Positions 25,790 through 34,547 of a DNA stretch of 64,000 bases are shown here, piece by piece. A program made the translations under genes and the position numbers. Under the pieces are notes generated by a model. The model worked only from the letters and a program-made list of their open reading frames with translations, made no database searches and had not been told where the DNA came from. The stretch is from JAOUEA01 sp963810915 (GTDB taxonomy: Bacteria; Actinomycetota; UBA4738; HRBIN12), in assembly GCA_963810915.1 (NCBI GenBank), contig CAWEPH010000005.1:124001-188000 (forward strand). The letters are read 5' to 3'. Position 1 is the stretch's first letter. Each line of letters starts with the position of its first letter.

Positions 25790-26443
25790 ATGACCGAGCC
25801 AGAGGTTGTCGCTTCGTCCGCGGATCTCGCCACGATCGAGCGGTTGCTGGCGGGCGACGAGACGACCTTCATGATGCTCGTCGAGCAGAACCAACCCCCG
25901 ATGCTCCGCATCGCCCAGATGTATGTCTCCTCGCGCGCGGTGGCCGAAGAGGCAGTCCAGGAGGCATGGATCGGGATCCTGAAGGGCTTGCCGACGTTCG
26001 AAGGGCGATCTTCGCTCAGGACCTGGATGTACAAGATCGTCGCCAACGTGGCCAAGACACGCGGCGTGCGCGAAGGCCGCTCGCTCCCCTTCTCGGCGCT
26101 GGCAGGCGGTACCCACGACGATCCGGTCGATCCCTCGTGGTTCCAGGGCCCAGACGATCCGTCCCCGGGAGGGTGGCGCACGTTCCCCGACGATTGGCGC
26201 GGGATCCCCGAAGACCGGCTCCTGGGCCGGGAGACGCTCGACCACATCTCGCGCGCGTTGGACGGGATGCCCGCGATGCAGGCGGAGGTGGTTCGCCTTC
26301 GTGATGTGCTGGGGTGGTCCTCCGACGAGGTGTGTAACGCCCTTGACCTCACCGAGACCAATCAGCGGGTGTTGTTGCACCGTGGCCGGAGCAGGATCCG
26401 GCGAGAGCTCGGCGCCTACCTATCAGAGGGGCGGGGCGCATGA
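25790..26443 (+). CDS. ECF-type RNA polymerase sigma factor
   Basis: The 217-residue sigma factor has region 2 (MLVEQNQPPMLRIAQMYVSS, AEEAVQEAWIGILKGLPTFEG, SSLRTWMYKIVAN) and region 4 (MPAMQAEVVRLRDVLGWSSD, NQRVLLHRGRSRIRREL). The linker is long and rich in Pro, Asp and Trp. An in-frame ATG nine bases earlier is an alternative start. Its stop overlaps the start of a zinc-finger anti-sigma gene by four bases (ATGA), so the two are translationally coupled. Confidence 0.92.
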   Translation: MTEPEVVASSADLATIERLLAGDETTFMMLVEQNQPPMLRIAQMYVSSRAVAEEAVQEAWIGILKGLPTFEGRSSLRTWMYKIVANVAKTRGVREGRSLPFSALAGGTHDDPVDPSWFQGPDDPSPGGWRTFPDDWRGIPEDRLLGRETLDHISRALDGMPAMQAEVVRLRDVLGWSSDEVCNALDLTETNQRVLLHRGRSRIRRELGAYLSEGRGA

Positions 26444-26682
26444 GCGAGCAGGCGCTGACATGTCACGAGGTCATCGAACTGCTCTCGAACTACATCGAGG
26501 GCGTCCTGTCCGCCGACGATCACCGGCGCGTGGACGACCACCTCGCGCTGTGCGATGGCTGCGCGACGTACCTCGACCAGATGCGCGAGGCGATCCGGCT
26601 GACGGGGATGGTCACGGAGGAGCAGGTGCCGGAAGACGAGAAGGCGGCGCTGCTGACCGCGTTCCGCGATTGGCGGAGCTGA
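26440..26682 (+). CDS. Zinc-finger (zf-HC2/ZAS) anti-sigma factor, soluble
   Basis: The 80-residue protein has the H-x3-C-x2-C site of ZAS domains (DDHLALCDGCATYL). There is no membrane segment, so it is a soluble anti-sigma factor, perhaps redox- or zinc-sensitive like RsrA. It is coupled to the ECF sigma gene and would keep that factor inactive until a signal arrives. Confidence 0.87.
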   Translation: MSEQALTCHEVIELLSNYIEGVLSADDHRRVDDHLALCDGCATYLDQMREAIRLTGMVTEEQVPEDEKAALLTAFRDWRS

Positions 26683-26778
26683 CCCGAGCCCGATCCAGGT
26701 CCCACCCGGTTTCCTGTAACGACCGCACCCCCTCACAGGACGACACTCAGTCCGGAACGATCCGAAAGGGGGACGGCC

Positions 26779-27798
26779 ATGGAGATGTCCATGGAAGGCG
26801 CGGTCTTCGTCCAGACGAACGCCGCACACAACGAGGTGATCGCTTTCTCACGCGCGGCCGATGGGTCGCTCGCGCGCGAGGGCGAGTCCGCGACCGGCGG
26901 CGCGGGCAACGACGAGCCGCACCTGCCATCGCAGGGCTCGGTCACGCTGACGCGTGACCGCCGCCACCTGCTCGTCACGAACGTCGCGAGCAACGACGTG
27001 AGCGTCTTTGCCGTGAACGGCGCGATGCTCGAGCTCACCAAGACCGTGCCGGTGGGCATGGCGCCCCGGAGCGTCGCCGAGCACGATGGCCTGGTCTTCG
27101 TGCTCAACACCGGCGACGCCACGATCACGGGCTTCCGGCTCGTCGACTCCGACCTGGTCCCGATCGAGGGTGCCACACGGTCGCTGTCGACGCCTGACGG
27201 CGCGCAGGTCGGCTTCACGCCCGACGGGCGGGCACTGGTCGTTACCGAGCGCGGTGGCGACAAGATCTCTTCCTACGCCGTCGGGATGGACGGCATGCTC
27301 GGGGAGGCTCACACGATCGACTCGCTCGGCGCCACTCCGTACGGCTTCGCGATCTCGAACGAGGGCACGCTCGTCGTGACCGAGGCGTTCCGCGCGGAGA
27401 AGGGCGCCGCGGCCGCCTCGAGCTACCGCATCGACGGTGATGCGATCAAGCCCGGCACCGCGAGCATCGGCAACGGCCGGAGCGAGATCTGCTGGGCCGT
27501 GATCACGAACGACGGCCGCTATGCCTTGACGACGAACTTCGCCGATGGGGCCGTCTCTCGCTACGCGATCGCCATGGATGGCTCGATCACCCTCGAGGAC
27601 GCGACCGCAGCGATCACCGAGGACGGGCGTCCAGGCCTCCGCGACGAGGACCTGTCCGACGACGGCCGGTACCTGTACGCGATCGACGCGGACCAGGGCC
27701 AGGTCGTCGCATGGTCGGTCGACGACCGCGGACAGCTGTCCGCCGCCGGCTCGTGGGGCGGTCTGCCCACGACGATCGCCGGGCTCGCCGCGCGCTGA
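26779..27798 (+). CDS. Lactonase-like seven-bladed beta-propeller protein
   Basis: The 339-residue protein is built of propeller blades (VFVQTNAAHNEVIAFSR, LLVTNVASNDVSVFAVNG, LVFVLNTGDATITGFR, VVTERGGDKISSYAV and others), as in the 6-phosphogluconolactonase/YncE-type family (COG2706). There is no signal peptide, which suits a cytoplasmic role. AAAGGGGG lies 11-18 bases before the first ATG (26779); the second, in-frame ATG (26785) gives wider spacing. The stop overlaps the start of the DUF3237-like gene by one base. The substrate is not certain; the family includes non-enzymatic members. Confidence 0.8.
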   Translation: MEMSMEGAVFVQTNAAHNEVIAFSRAADGSLAREGESATGGAGNDEPHLPSQGSVTLTRDRRHLLVTNVASNDVSVFAVNGAMLELTKTVPVGMAPRSVAEHDGLVFVLNTGDATITGFRLVDSDLVPIEGATRSLSTPDGAQVGFTPDGRALVVTERGGDKISSYAVGMDGMLGEAHTIDSLGATPYGFAISNEGTLVVTEAFRAEKGAAAASSYRIDGDAIKPGTASIGNGRSEICWAVITNDGRYALTTNFADGAVSRYAIAMDGSITLEDATAAITEDGRPGLRDEDLSDDGRYLYAIDADQGQVVAWSVDDRGQLSAAGSWGGLPTTIAGLAAR

Positions 27799-28274
27799 TG
27801 CATCTCGAGGACCTGTACCGGGTGACGTTCACGACCCCCGAATCGTGGACGGTCACCCGGCCGGGTGCCGACGGTGCCGAGGGACAGAGCTTCCTGATCG
27901 CCGAGGGGCGTGCCGATGGCCGCCTCTCGGCGCGGTACCGCGCGGCGAACTACCCGCGCCGTCGCACGGACGGTGCGCTCGAGCCTTCGTTTCGCGGGGT
28001 GCTCGAGACAGATGACGGCGCGACGATCCTGTTCCACTGGGAAGGTCTCGCGTCGATGACGCCCTCGGGCATGCGCCAACTCCTCGGTACGATCCAGCAC
28101 GTCACCGACGACGATCGCTACGCGTGGCTGAACGACCGCGTGTGCGCGGTCGAGGGCGAGGTTCGGCCACGCGCCGAGGGTGACGGCTTCGATGTCGTGC
28201 TGGATGTTTGGGTGATGGTGTGGGAACCGATCCGCGACCGAAACGAACAGGTGGCGAACGAGGGCGCATCTTGA
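27798..28274 (+). CDS. DUF3237-like protein
   Basis: The 158-residue protein starts MHLEDLYRVTFTTPESWTV and includes EPSFRGVLETDDGATILFHW, the core of the DUF3237 barrel. DUF3237 proteins are small, often dimeric, without an assigned reaction. It overlaps the lactonase-like gene (TGATG), so the two products probably act together. The last gene before the tRNA-Ile. Confidence 0.72.
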   Translation: MHLEDLYRVTFTTPESWTVTRPGADGAEGQSFLIAEGRADGRLSARYRAANYPRRRTDGALEPSFRGVLETDDGATILFHWEGLASMTPSGMRQLLGTIQHVTDDDRYAWLNDRVCAVEGEVRPRAEGDGFDVVLDVWVMVWEPIRDRNEQVANEGAS

Positions 28275-28559
28275 CCCGGATCTCGTAACCGACCCACAGC
28301 CGACGAACACAGCGAACCCGTCGCGACAGCCCCTCCATCCAGTTCGATAACCCGCACCTGTTCGGCCTGTGCCGGCTTCACGGCCGAATCGCCCCCTCCC
28401 CCTTCTCTCTTCGCCCCTGAGGTTGACCCCCGAGGACGGGCCTAGTTGGATAACGAACGTTGCCCCTTGCGTTTACTACCCGTGTACCGCCTCCGGAACG
28501 AGCCCTCTGACCTGCCATTGTCGCCCGAGCTCTTCCCTCCTCAGACGACGGGGTTTAGC
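28275..28559. other. Region between DUF3237-like gene and tRNA 3' end; probable tRNA-side arm
   Basis: No gene. It carries the second copy of the 20-bp repeat (28470-28489) and a CTCCTCAGACGACGGGG run just before the tRNA end that recalls the CCCCTCTGACGA motif preceding junctions B and C. In an integrated element this is where the tRNA-side arm of attP would lie. Confidence 0.4.
28470..28489 (+). repeat. 20-bp exact repeat, copy 2
   Basis: CGTTTACTACCCGTGTACCG, identical to 15674-15693. It stands about 70 bases beyond the tRNA-Ile 3' end. Confidence 0.6.
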
Positions 28560-28637
28560 TGGTGGGCCTGGATGGACTTGAACCATCGACCTCTTCCTTA
28601 TCAGGGAAGCGCTCTAACCGAGCTGAGCTACAGGCCC
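28560..28637 (-). tRNA. tRNA-Ile (anticodon GAT)
   Basis: The minus strand folds as a complete tRNA: acceptor GGGCCTG with CAGGCCC, D-arm AGCTCAGCTCGGTTAGAGC, anticodon loop CTGATAA in a TTCC/GGAA stem, T-arm GATGGTTCAAGTCCATC, discriminator A and an encoded CCA. Its 3' half is repeated at three places in the island to the left, showing it is the integration target. The tRNA-Ala that commonly follows in origin regions is not present beside it. Confidence 0.97.
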
Positions 28638-28663
28638 CAACGCCGCAGTGACGGCGGCTGTCC

Positions 28664-28693
28664 AGGGTAGACACGGCCAGAAACGCGTGTCAA
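28664..28693 (-). promoter_or_regulatory. tRNA-Ile promoter
   Basis: On the minus strand TTGACA (28688-28693), 18 bases and TACCCT (28664-28669) precede the tRNA by about 27 bases. Confidence 0.6.
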
Positions 28694-28725
28694 TCGAGGC
28701 CACCTGTGCCGAACTGGAGGTCGCC

Positions 28726-28911
28726 CTACGAACGATGGAGACGCCGGAGCCACCGCTCGTACCAGGACCGCTTCAGGCGCCCCGAAGCGCGCAACTCCTC
28801 GGCGGCCTCCTGAGTCCGTCGTTTCTCCTCGGAGCGTTGGATGTCATCCTCCACCCCTAAGTCGGCCCCCTCCTTGCGGATCTCCGAAGGACCGGGGCTC
28901 CAGAAGGTCAC
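28726..28911 (-). CDS. Small charged protein downstream of the DUF3566 gene
   Basis: The 61-residue protein is almost entirely charged helix (VEDDIQRSEEKRRTQEAAEE, then RLKRSWYERWLRRLHRS). The GTG start is nine bases after the DUF3566 stop, and the GGGAGAA ribosome site overlaps that stop. This suggests one operon. No known family recognised. Confidence 0.6.
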   Translation of the reverse strand: MTFWSPGPSEIRKEGADLGVEDDIQRSEEKRRTQEAAEELRASGRLKRSWYERWLRRLHRS

Positions 28912-28920
28912 CGCTTCTCC

Positions 28921-29505
28921 CTACCGAGGCGGTGGCTCCGCGAGCGTGACCTCGATGCCGCCCACGATGTCGCTGATCAGGTTGTAGAGGAACACCAGGA
29001 AGACCGTGATCACCGACCAGACCACCGTCCACACGCATCCCGCGATGAACAGGATGGTGAAGACCTCGCCGCCGTTGATCTTCACGGGCTCCGGTCCGAG
29101 CGTGCTCGTGCCGTTGCCGAACACCCACCCCAGGACCTTGGCGAAGGAGTCCATCGCGCCGGCCGCCGAGAGGATCAGGTAGATGATCAGCAGGGCGAAG
29201 AACACGATCAGCATCACGCAGAAGTAGAAGATCACGGAGAACTTCAGCACCGACATCGGGGAGACCCGGCGGATCACCACCCGCGTGCGGCGCCGGGCCG
29301 CCTTCCGCGTCACGGGAGGACGCATCGCGCGCGGCGACGGAGGCACCGGAGCAGGGACCGGGGCAGGAGCGGTCGGCCGGGGCGGGGCGGACGACGTCAC
29401 GGTGACGGGCTCGGGTTCCGTCTGCGGGGACTCGGGGCGCGCCCGTTCGGTGGCGTGGGTTGGATCCTCGATCGTGGGAAGTCCTCTCGGGTCTGGTTGG
29501 GGCAT
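28921..29505 (-). CDS. DUF3566 membrane protein
   Basis: The 194-residue protein has a Pro-rich cytoplasmic half, a basic RKAARRRTRVVIRRVSP run and then the DUF3566 domain: a span (LKFSVIFYFCVMLIVFFALL), a short helical segment, and a second pair of hydrophobic segments (FTILFIAGCVWTVVWSVITV). This gene follows gyrA in Mycobacterium and Streptomyces. Its role is unclear, although Corynebacterium and mycobacterial homologues are membrane proteins tied to cell-envelope growth. Here three genes separate it from gyrA. Confidence 0.88.
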   Translation of the reverse strand: MPQPDPRGLPTIEDPTHATERARPESPQTEPEPVTVTSSAPPRPTAPAPVPAPVPPSPRAMRPPVTRKAARRRTRVVIRRVSPMSVLKFSVIFYFCVMLIVFFALLIIYLILSAAGAMDSFAKVLGWVFGNGTSTLGPEPVKINGGEVFTILFIAGCVWTVVWSVITVFLVFLYNLISDIVGGIEVTLAEPPPR

Positions 29506-29568
29506 AAGGGTACGCCCTTACGCACCGCAAGTTGCGGTAGCCGCGCGATGTCGTCGGTCGAACCGCGG

Positions 29569-29832
29569 CTACGTCCGCAGCGGCCCCGAGCCCGCGAACA
29601 GCACCTTGACGTGCAGGACCGCGATAGTCGCGAGGGCGATCGGCGTGAGGATCCACGCGCCGACGCCCACGTCGTCGAGGAAAAACAACCCACCCACGCC
29701 CACCGCGGCGCCCTCGAGCGCGAGCAGGATGTCGAGGCCCGTGCGTGGGATGCGTGGGCGCAGACGCCACACGGTGAGGACCAGCAGCGTCCCCGCCACG
29801 GCGATCGTGATGGCGCCGGCGGTCTCGTGCAT
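29569..29832 (-). CDS. Small three-span membrane protein
   Basis: The 87-residue protein consists of three hydrophobic segments (AITIAVAGTLLVLTVW, LEGAAVGVGGLFFL, ILTPIALATIAVLHVKVLF) with short loops. No ribosome site is clear. It is divergent from the MFS gene. Function unknown. Confidence 0.55.
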   Translation of the reverse strand: MHETAGAITIAVAGTLLVLTVWRLRPRIPRTGLDILLALEGAAVGVGGLFFLDDVGVGAWILTPIALATIAVLHVKVLFAGSGPLRT

Positions 29833-29846
29833 CGCGGACGATTATC

Positions 29847-31070
29847 GTGCCTGGCGTGAGCCACGGCACGGACGTCCAGAGCGACCTCCGCACGATCTTG
29901 TGGGTGCAGGCGCTCCGCGCCTTCCTGTACGGATTCGGCACCGTCATCCTCGGCTCGGCGCTCGCGCGCAGCGGCCTGAGCGACCTGCAGGTCGGCGCGG
30001 TATTCACCGCGATGCTGGCCGGCATGGCGATCGTCTCGCTCACGGTGGGTGCGCTCGGCGACCGTCTGGGGCGCCGGCGGATGTACGCGACCCTCCTGGC
30101 GGCGATGGGCGTCGTGGGCGTGATCTTCGCGCTCTCCGGCAGCTTCTGGGTGCTCTTCTTGGCTGCGCTCACGGGCACGATGTCCACCGACGCCAACGAG
30201 TCCGGCCCCATCACCACGCTCGAGCAGGCGATGATCGGCAGGGCGCCGGCGGCGGCGCGCGTCCACGTCTTCGGGCGCTACAACGCGGTGGCCTACCTCT
30301 CGGGCGCCCTGGGGGCGCTCGCGGCGGGGGGACCCGCGTTCCTGCACCGCGCATGGACCTCCGCGCCCTCCGGCCAGCGCTGGCTCCTGATCTTCCCGGT
30401 GGGCGCGTTCGTGGCGTTGATCCTGGTCAGGCGCCTCTCCCCCGCCGTCGAGGAGGCGGGGATCCGCGCGGGACGTCCCCTCGAGCGGTCGCGGCGCAAC
30501 GTCGTGCGCCTCTCGAGCCTGTTCGCCGTCGATGCGTTCGCCGGCGGATTGGTGGTCACCTCCTGGATCGTCTTCTGGTTCGAGAAGCGGTTCGGCGCCT
30601 CCGTCGAGCTGATGAGCGTCGTGATCTTCCTCGGGGGCCTCCTGCAGGCCGGTTCCTCGATCGCCGCGGCCCGACTCGGCGCCCGGTTCGGCTTGCTACA
30701 CACGATGGTGTTCTCACACCTGCCCTCCAACCTCTTGCTTGCGGCGATCCCGTTGATGCCGGCACTCGGTCCTGCGGTGGGCCTGCTCCTCGCCCGATTC
30801 GCCCTCAGCCAGATGGACGTCCCCACCCGACAGGCCTACATCGCGGCCATGGTGGAACCCGAGGAACGGACGGCCGCGGCAGCCCTGACGAACACCTCGA
30901 GGTACGTGGCGCGCCCCTTCGGGCCGGTGTTGGGCGGTGTGCTGATGACCAACGTCGCCGTCGGGGCGCCGTTCGTGGTGGCGGGTGGGATCAAGAGCCT
31001 CTACGACCTGGCGCTCTGGCGCGTCTTCTCGCGGACCCCGCTGCCCGAAGAGGCATCACCACCTGCGTGA
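29847..31070 (+). CDS. Major facilitator superfamily transporter
   Basis: The 407-residue protein has 12 predicted spans and the MFS loop 2-3 motif GALGDRLGRRRMYATLL. The start is a GTG at 29847 or at 29856. The mid-protein TEDANES-like stretch (GTMSTDANESGPITTLEQA) and QMDVPTRQAYIAAMV are typical of drug/metabolite permeases of the MFS_1 group. The substrate is unknown; the gene is an insertion relative to the usual gyrA neighbourhood. Confidence 0.88.
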   Translation: MPGVSHGTDVQSDLRTILWVQALRAFLYGFGTVILGSALARSGLSDLQVGAVFTAMLAGMAIVSLTVGALGDRLGRRRMYATLLAAMGVVGVIFALSGSFWVLFLAALTGTMSTDANESGPITTLEQAMIGRAPAAARVHVFGRYNAVAYLSGALGALAAGGPAFLHRAWTSAPSGQRWLLIFPVGAFVALILVRRLSPAVEEAGIRAGRPLERSRRNVVRLSSLFAVDAFAGGLVVTSWIVFWFEKRFGASVELMSVVIFLGGLLQAGSSIAAARLGARFGLLHTMVFSHLPSNLLLAAIPLMPALGPAVGLLLARFALSQMDVPTRQAYIAAMVEPEERTAAAALTNTSRYVARPFGPVLGGVLMTNVAVGAPFVVAGGIKSLYDLALWRVFSRTPLPEEASPPA

Positions 31071-31202
31071 ACGGGGTCCGCTGAACTACGTACGTAGCTC
31101 ATGGTCACAGATGACTACGGATGTCCTCCCCGGACTCAAGAACGACCCCCCCATACGCCGATACGGGAGCCCTACAGCCGGAACGACGGGTTTGGAGGCT
31201 CC

Positions 31203-31997
31203 ATGACGCGTACGTGGAAGAGACGAGCAGCAGGACTGGGACTGGCGGGCTGTCTGTTCCTCGGGATGGTGGTGGCCAGCGCCGGGGCGGTGTCGTCCCT
31301 CGACGCGGCCGTCCATATGCGCAAGGACATGAAGAAGACGCTCTTCCATCTGCAGGACGTGCGTCACGACCGCCGGCAGCAGCTCCAGAAGTGGATCAAC
31401 GGGACGAAGCATCGCCTGCACGACCTGTCGCGGGTCGTCGAGGACCGTTCGCTGCATGGGAGCGTGCGTCACGACGTCTCCAAGGAGCAGGCCAAGGTCC
31501 ATCGGCTCAAGATGCGCGCGAAGCAGCTCTTCGCGAAGATCCGCGCGCGCCTCACGCGCTTGAAGGCCCAGCGCAAGGCCCTCGCGGACTGGATCGCCAC
31601 CTACGTGATCTTCCGCTACTGCCCCGTGGACGGACCCGTCACCGTCGCGGACAACTTCGGGGTGATGGTGAACATCGCCGGCGTGCCGCCGCACATCCAT
31701 CAGGGCAACGACATGTCGGCCGCTTCCGGCACGCCGATCGTGGCCCCGTTCGACGGGACGGCGGTGGCCAACGCGAACGAACTGGGCGGGCTCGCCGTCG
31801 ACGTCTACGGCGCCCTCGGCCACGTGTACAACGCCCACCTATCCAGTTACGGGAAGCTCGGCGCAGTCAAGGCCGGAGACGTGATCGGCTACGTCGGCTC
31901 GACCGGCGACGCCACCGGTCCGCACGACCACTTCGAGTGGCACCCGAACGACGGGCCCGCGGTCGACCCGCACCCGTTCCTGATGACCGTCTGCTGA
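31203..31997 (+). CDS. Secreted M23 (LytM-type) peptidoglycan endopeptidase
   Basis: The 264-residue protein starts with a ribosome site GGAGG four bases before the ATG. A signal peptide (about 1-29) is followed by a long basic coiled coil (about 35-140) and an M23 domain with the zinc motif H-x3-D (HIHQGNDMSA) and the HxH motif (GPHDHFEWHP). M23 enzymes cleave peptide cross-links of the wall. The coiled coil suggests partner binding, as in EnvC or RipA systems. A perfect 12-bp palindrome (31086-31097) lies in its upstream region. Confidence 0.9.
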   Translation: MTRTWKRRAAGLGLAGCLFLGMVVASAGAVSSLDAAVHMRKDMKKTLFHLQDVRHDRRQQLQKWINGTKHRLHDLSRVVEDRSLHGSVRHDVSKEQAKVHRLKMRAKQLFAKIRARLTRLKAQRKALADWIATYVIFRYCPVDGPVTVADNFGVMVNIAGVPPHIHQGNDMSAASGTPIVAPFDGTAVANANELGGLAVDVYGALGHVYNAHLSSYGKLGAVKAGDVIGYVGSTGDATGPHDHFEWHPNDGPAVDPHPFLMTVC

Positions 31998-32076
31998 CGC
32001 CCTCCCGCGTTCGCGACGCGACACGCGCCTCCGGCCTACGAGCGGCCGGGGGTGCGTTCGCGTTGGGCGGGAGGCG

Positions 32077-34530
32077 CTACTCCTCGTCGTCGTCCATCTG
32101 AGTGATGACGGGCGCGAGCGCCACGACGGTCGCGCCGTCCTCGACACGCATCGTCCGCACGCCCTGACTTGCGCGGCCCACCCTGCGGATCTGGCCGGCG
32201 GGGACCCGCACCACCTGTCCGCTGGAGGAGATCACGAACATGTCGATGTCCTTGGTGCCGATGTAGGCGCCCGCGAGCAGCCCGGTCTTCTTCGTGAGCT
32301 GGTGCCCGATCACGCCCTTGCCGCCGCGGCCCTTCGTGGGGTAGTCGGCAAGCTTGGAGCGCTTGCCGTACCCCTGTTCCGTGACGCTGATCAGCTCCTC
32401 CCCGTCGGAGACCATGCCCACCGCGAGCACCCGGTCGTCCTCGCCGAGTCGCATCCCGATCACGCCGCCCGTGGCGCGCCCCATCGGCCGGGCGAGGGAC
32501 TCCTTGAAGCGGATGGCCTGGCCCTTGCGCGAGACCAGGATGACCTCGTCGGTGCCGTCGGTGAACTTCACGTCGATCAACTCGTCGCCCTCACGCAGGT
32601 TGATCGCGATGAGGCCGGTCCGCGGCGAGTCGTACTCGGGCAGCGCGGTCTTCTTCACGATGCCGTTCTTGGTCGCGAAGAGCAGGTAGCGGCCCTCGTC
32701 GTAGTCCTTCAGATCGACGACGGCGCTGATCTTCTCGTCGCCGTCGAGCGCGACGCCCGGCAGGTTGGCAGCGTAGAGGCCGCGGGCGGTCCTGCCCGAC
32801 TCGGGGATCTCGTGCGCCTTCACGCGGTAGACGCGGCCCTTCGTCGTGAAGAAGAGCATCCAGTGATGCGTGGTGGTGGTGAAGACGTGTTTCACCACGT
32901 CCTCTTCCTTGAGGTTCTGCCCCCGCACCCCCTTGCCGCCGCGCCCCTGCCGCTTGAACGAGTCCATCGCAAGGCGCTTCACGTAGCCGGCCCGGCTCAC
33001 GGTGATGACGACGTCCTCCTCCGCGATCAGATCCTCGTCGTCGAAGTCGCCGTCTTCGGCCTTGATGGACGTGCGGCGCCCGTCCGCGTGCTTCTTGCGG
33101 ATCTCCGCGAGCTCCTCCTTGATCACGCCGCGCAGCTTCACGGGATCGTCGAGGAGGGAGTTGAGGTACCCGATGCGCTCGAGCAGGTCCGTGTGCTCCT
33201 TGTCGAGCTCCTCGCGCGCCAGGCGCGTGAGACGGCGCAGCGGCATGTCCAGGATGTGGTTGGCCTGGATCTCCGTGAGCTTGAACTGCTTGATCAGCTT
33301 GGTGCGCGCCTCGTCGGCGTCCTGCGAGCCGCGGATCGTCTTGATCACCTCGTCGAGGTGATCAAGCGCGATCAGCAGGCCGAGGACGATGTGATCGCGC
33401 TCCTCCGCCTTGCGCAGGTCGTAGCGCGTGCGTCGGGTGACCACGTCCACCTGGTGGTCGACGTAGTACCCGATCATCTCGGCGAGGTTCAGCGTGCGTG
33501 GCACGCCGTCGACGAGCGCGAGCATGATGACGCCGAAGCTCTCCTGCAGCTGCGTGTGCTTGTAGAGCTGGTTCAGGACGACGGCCGGGTTGGCGCCGCG
33601 CTTCGTCTCGATCACGAGACGCATGCCCTGCCGGTTGGACTCGTCCTTCAGATCGGCGATGTCCTTCACCCGCCCCGTCTTCACCAGGTCCGCGATCTTC
33701 TCGGCCAAGCGCGCCTTGTTGACCTGGTACGGCAGCTCCGTCACCACGATCTTCGACTTGCCGGCAGAGCCCTCCTCCACCTGCGTCACCGCGCGCACCT
33801 TGATGGAGCCGCGCCCGGTCTCGTAGGCGTCCCTGATGCCCTGGCGCCCCATCACCGTGGCCCCCGTCGGGAAGTCCGGACCCTTCACGAACTTCATCAG
33901 ATCCGTCGGGGTCGACTCCGGGTTGTCGAGGTAGAAGACGACCGCATCGATCACCTCGCCCAGGTTGTGGGGCGGGATGTTGGTGGCCATGCCCACCGCG
34001 ATGCCGCCCGCACCGTTGACGAGCAGGTTGGGGAAGCGCGCGGGCAGGACCGTGGGCTGCTGCTCGTAGCCATCGAAGTTGGGCACGAAGTCGACCGTCT
34101 CCGAGTCGATGTCGCGCAGCATCTCCATGGCCATGGGCGCGAGCCGCGCCTCCGTATAGCGGTAGGCGGCCGCCGGGTCGCCGTCGACCGAGCCGAAGTT
34201 GCCGTGGCCGTCGACGAGCGGGTACCGGAGGGACCAGTCCTGCGCCATGCGCACGAGGGCGTCGTAGACCGACTGGTCGCCGTGCGGGTGGTACTTCTTC
34301 AGGACGTCACCGATCACGGCTGCGCACTTTCGGTGCGGGCGGTCGGGCCGGTAGCCGGCCTCGAGCATGGCCCAGAGGATCCGCTTGTGGACCGGCTTCA
34401 GGCCGTCGCGCACATCCGGCAGCGCGCGGCCGACGATGACCGACATGGAGTAGTCGAGGTACGACCGCTGGATCTCGTCCTCGAGGTCCACGGGCTCGAC
34501 GCGCCCGGCGAACAACCCTTCTTGCGCCAT
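32077..34530 (-). CDS. gyrA: DNA gyrase subunit A
   Basis: The 817-residue subunit carries the breakage-reunion domain with the catalytic Tyr in AAAYRYTEARLAP and the quinolone-determining region HPHGDQSVYDALVRMAQDWS. The GyrA box is QGRGGKG, and six C-terminal pinwheel blades follow. The acidic tail ends QMDDDEE. The gene starts 17 bases after the gyrB stop, so the two form an operon. In the resistance region, the residues at the usual positions are Ser/Asp-like (GDQSVYDALVR), a wild-type pattern. Confidence 0.98.
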   Translation of the reverse strand: MAQEGLFAGRVEPVDLEDEIQRSYLDYSMSVIVGRALPDVRDGLKPVHKRILWAMLEAGYRPDRPHRKCAAVIGDVLKKYHPHGDQSVYDALVRMAQDWSLRYPLVDGHGNFGSVDGDPAAAYRYTEARLAPMAMEMLRDIDSETVDFVPNFDGYEQQPTVLPARFPNLLVNGAGGIAVGMATNIPPHNLGEVIDAVVFYLDNPESTPTDLMKFVKGPDFPTGATVMGRQGIRDAYETGRGSIKVRAVTQVEEGSAGKSKIVVTELPYQVNKARLAEKIADLVKTGRVKDIADLKDESNRQGMRLVIETKRGANPAVVLNQLYKHTQLQESFGVIMLALVDGVPRTLNLAEMIGYYVDHQVDVVTRRTRYDLRKAEERDHIVLGLLIALDHLDEVIKTIRGSQDADEARTKLIKQFKLTEIQANHILDMPLRRLTRLAREELDKEHTDLLERIGYLNSLLDDPVKLRGVIKEELAEIRKKHADGRRTSIKAEDGDFDDEDLIAEEDVVITVSRAGYVKRLAMDSFKRQGRGGKGVRGQNLKEEDVVKHVFTTTTHHWMLFFTTKGRVYRVKAHEIPESGRTARGLYAANLPGVALDGDEKISAVVDLKDYDEGRYLLFATKNGIVKKTALPEYDSPRTGLIAINLREGDELIDVKFTDGTDEVILVSRKGQAIRFKESLARPMGRATGGVIGMRLGEDDRVLAVGMVSDGEELISVTEQGYGKRSKLADYPTKGRGGKGVIGHQLTKKTGLLAGAYIGTKDIDMFVISSSGQVVRVPAGQIRRVGRASQGVRTMRVEDGATVVALAPVITQMDDDEE

Positions 34531-34547
34531 GACCTGCGATCAGCTCC

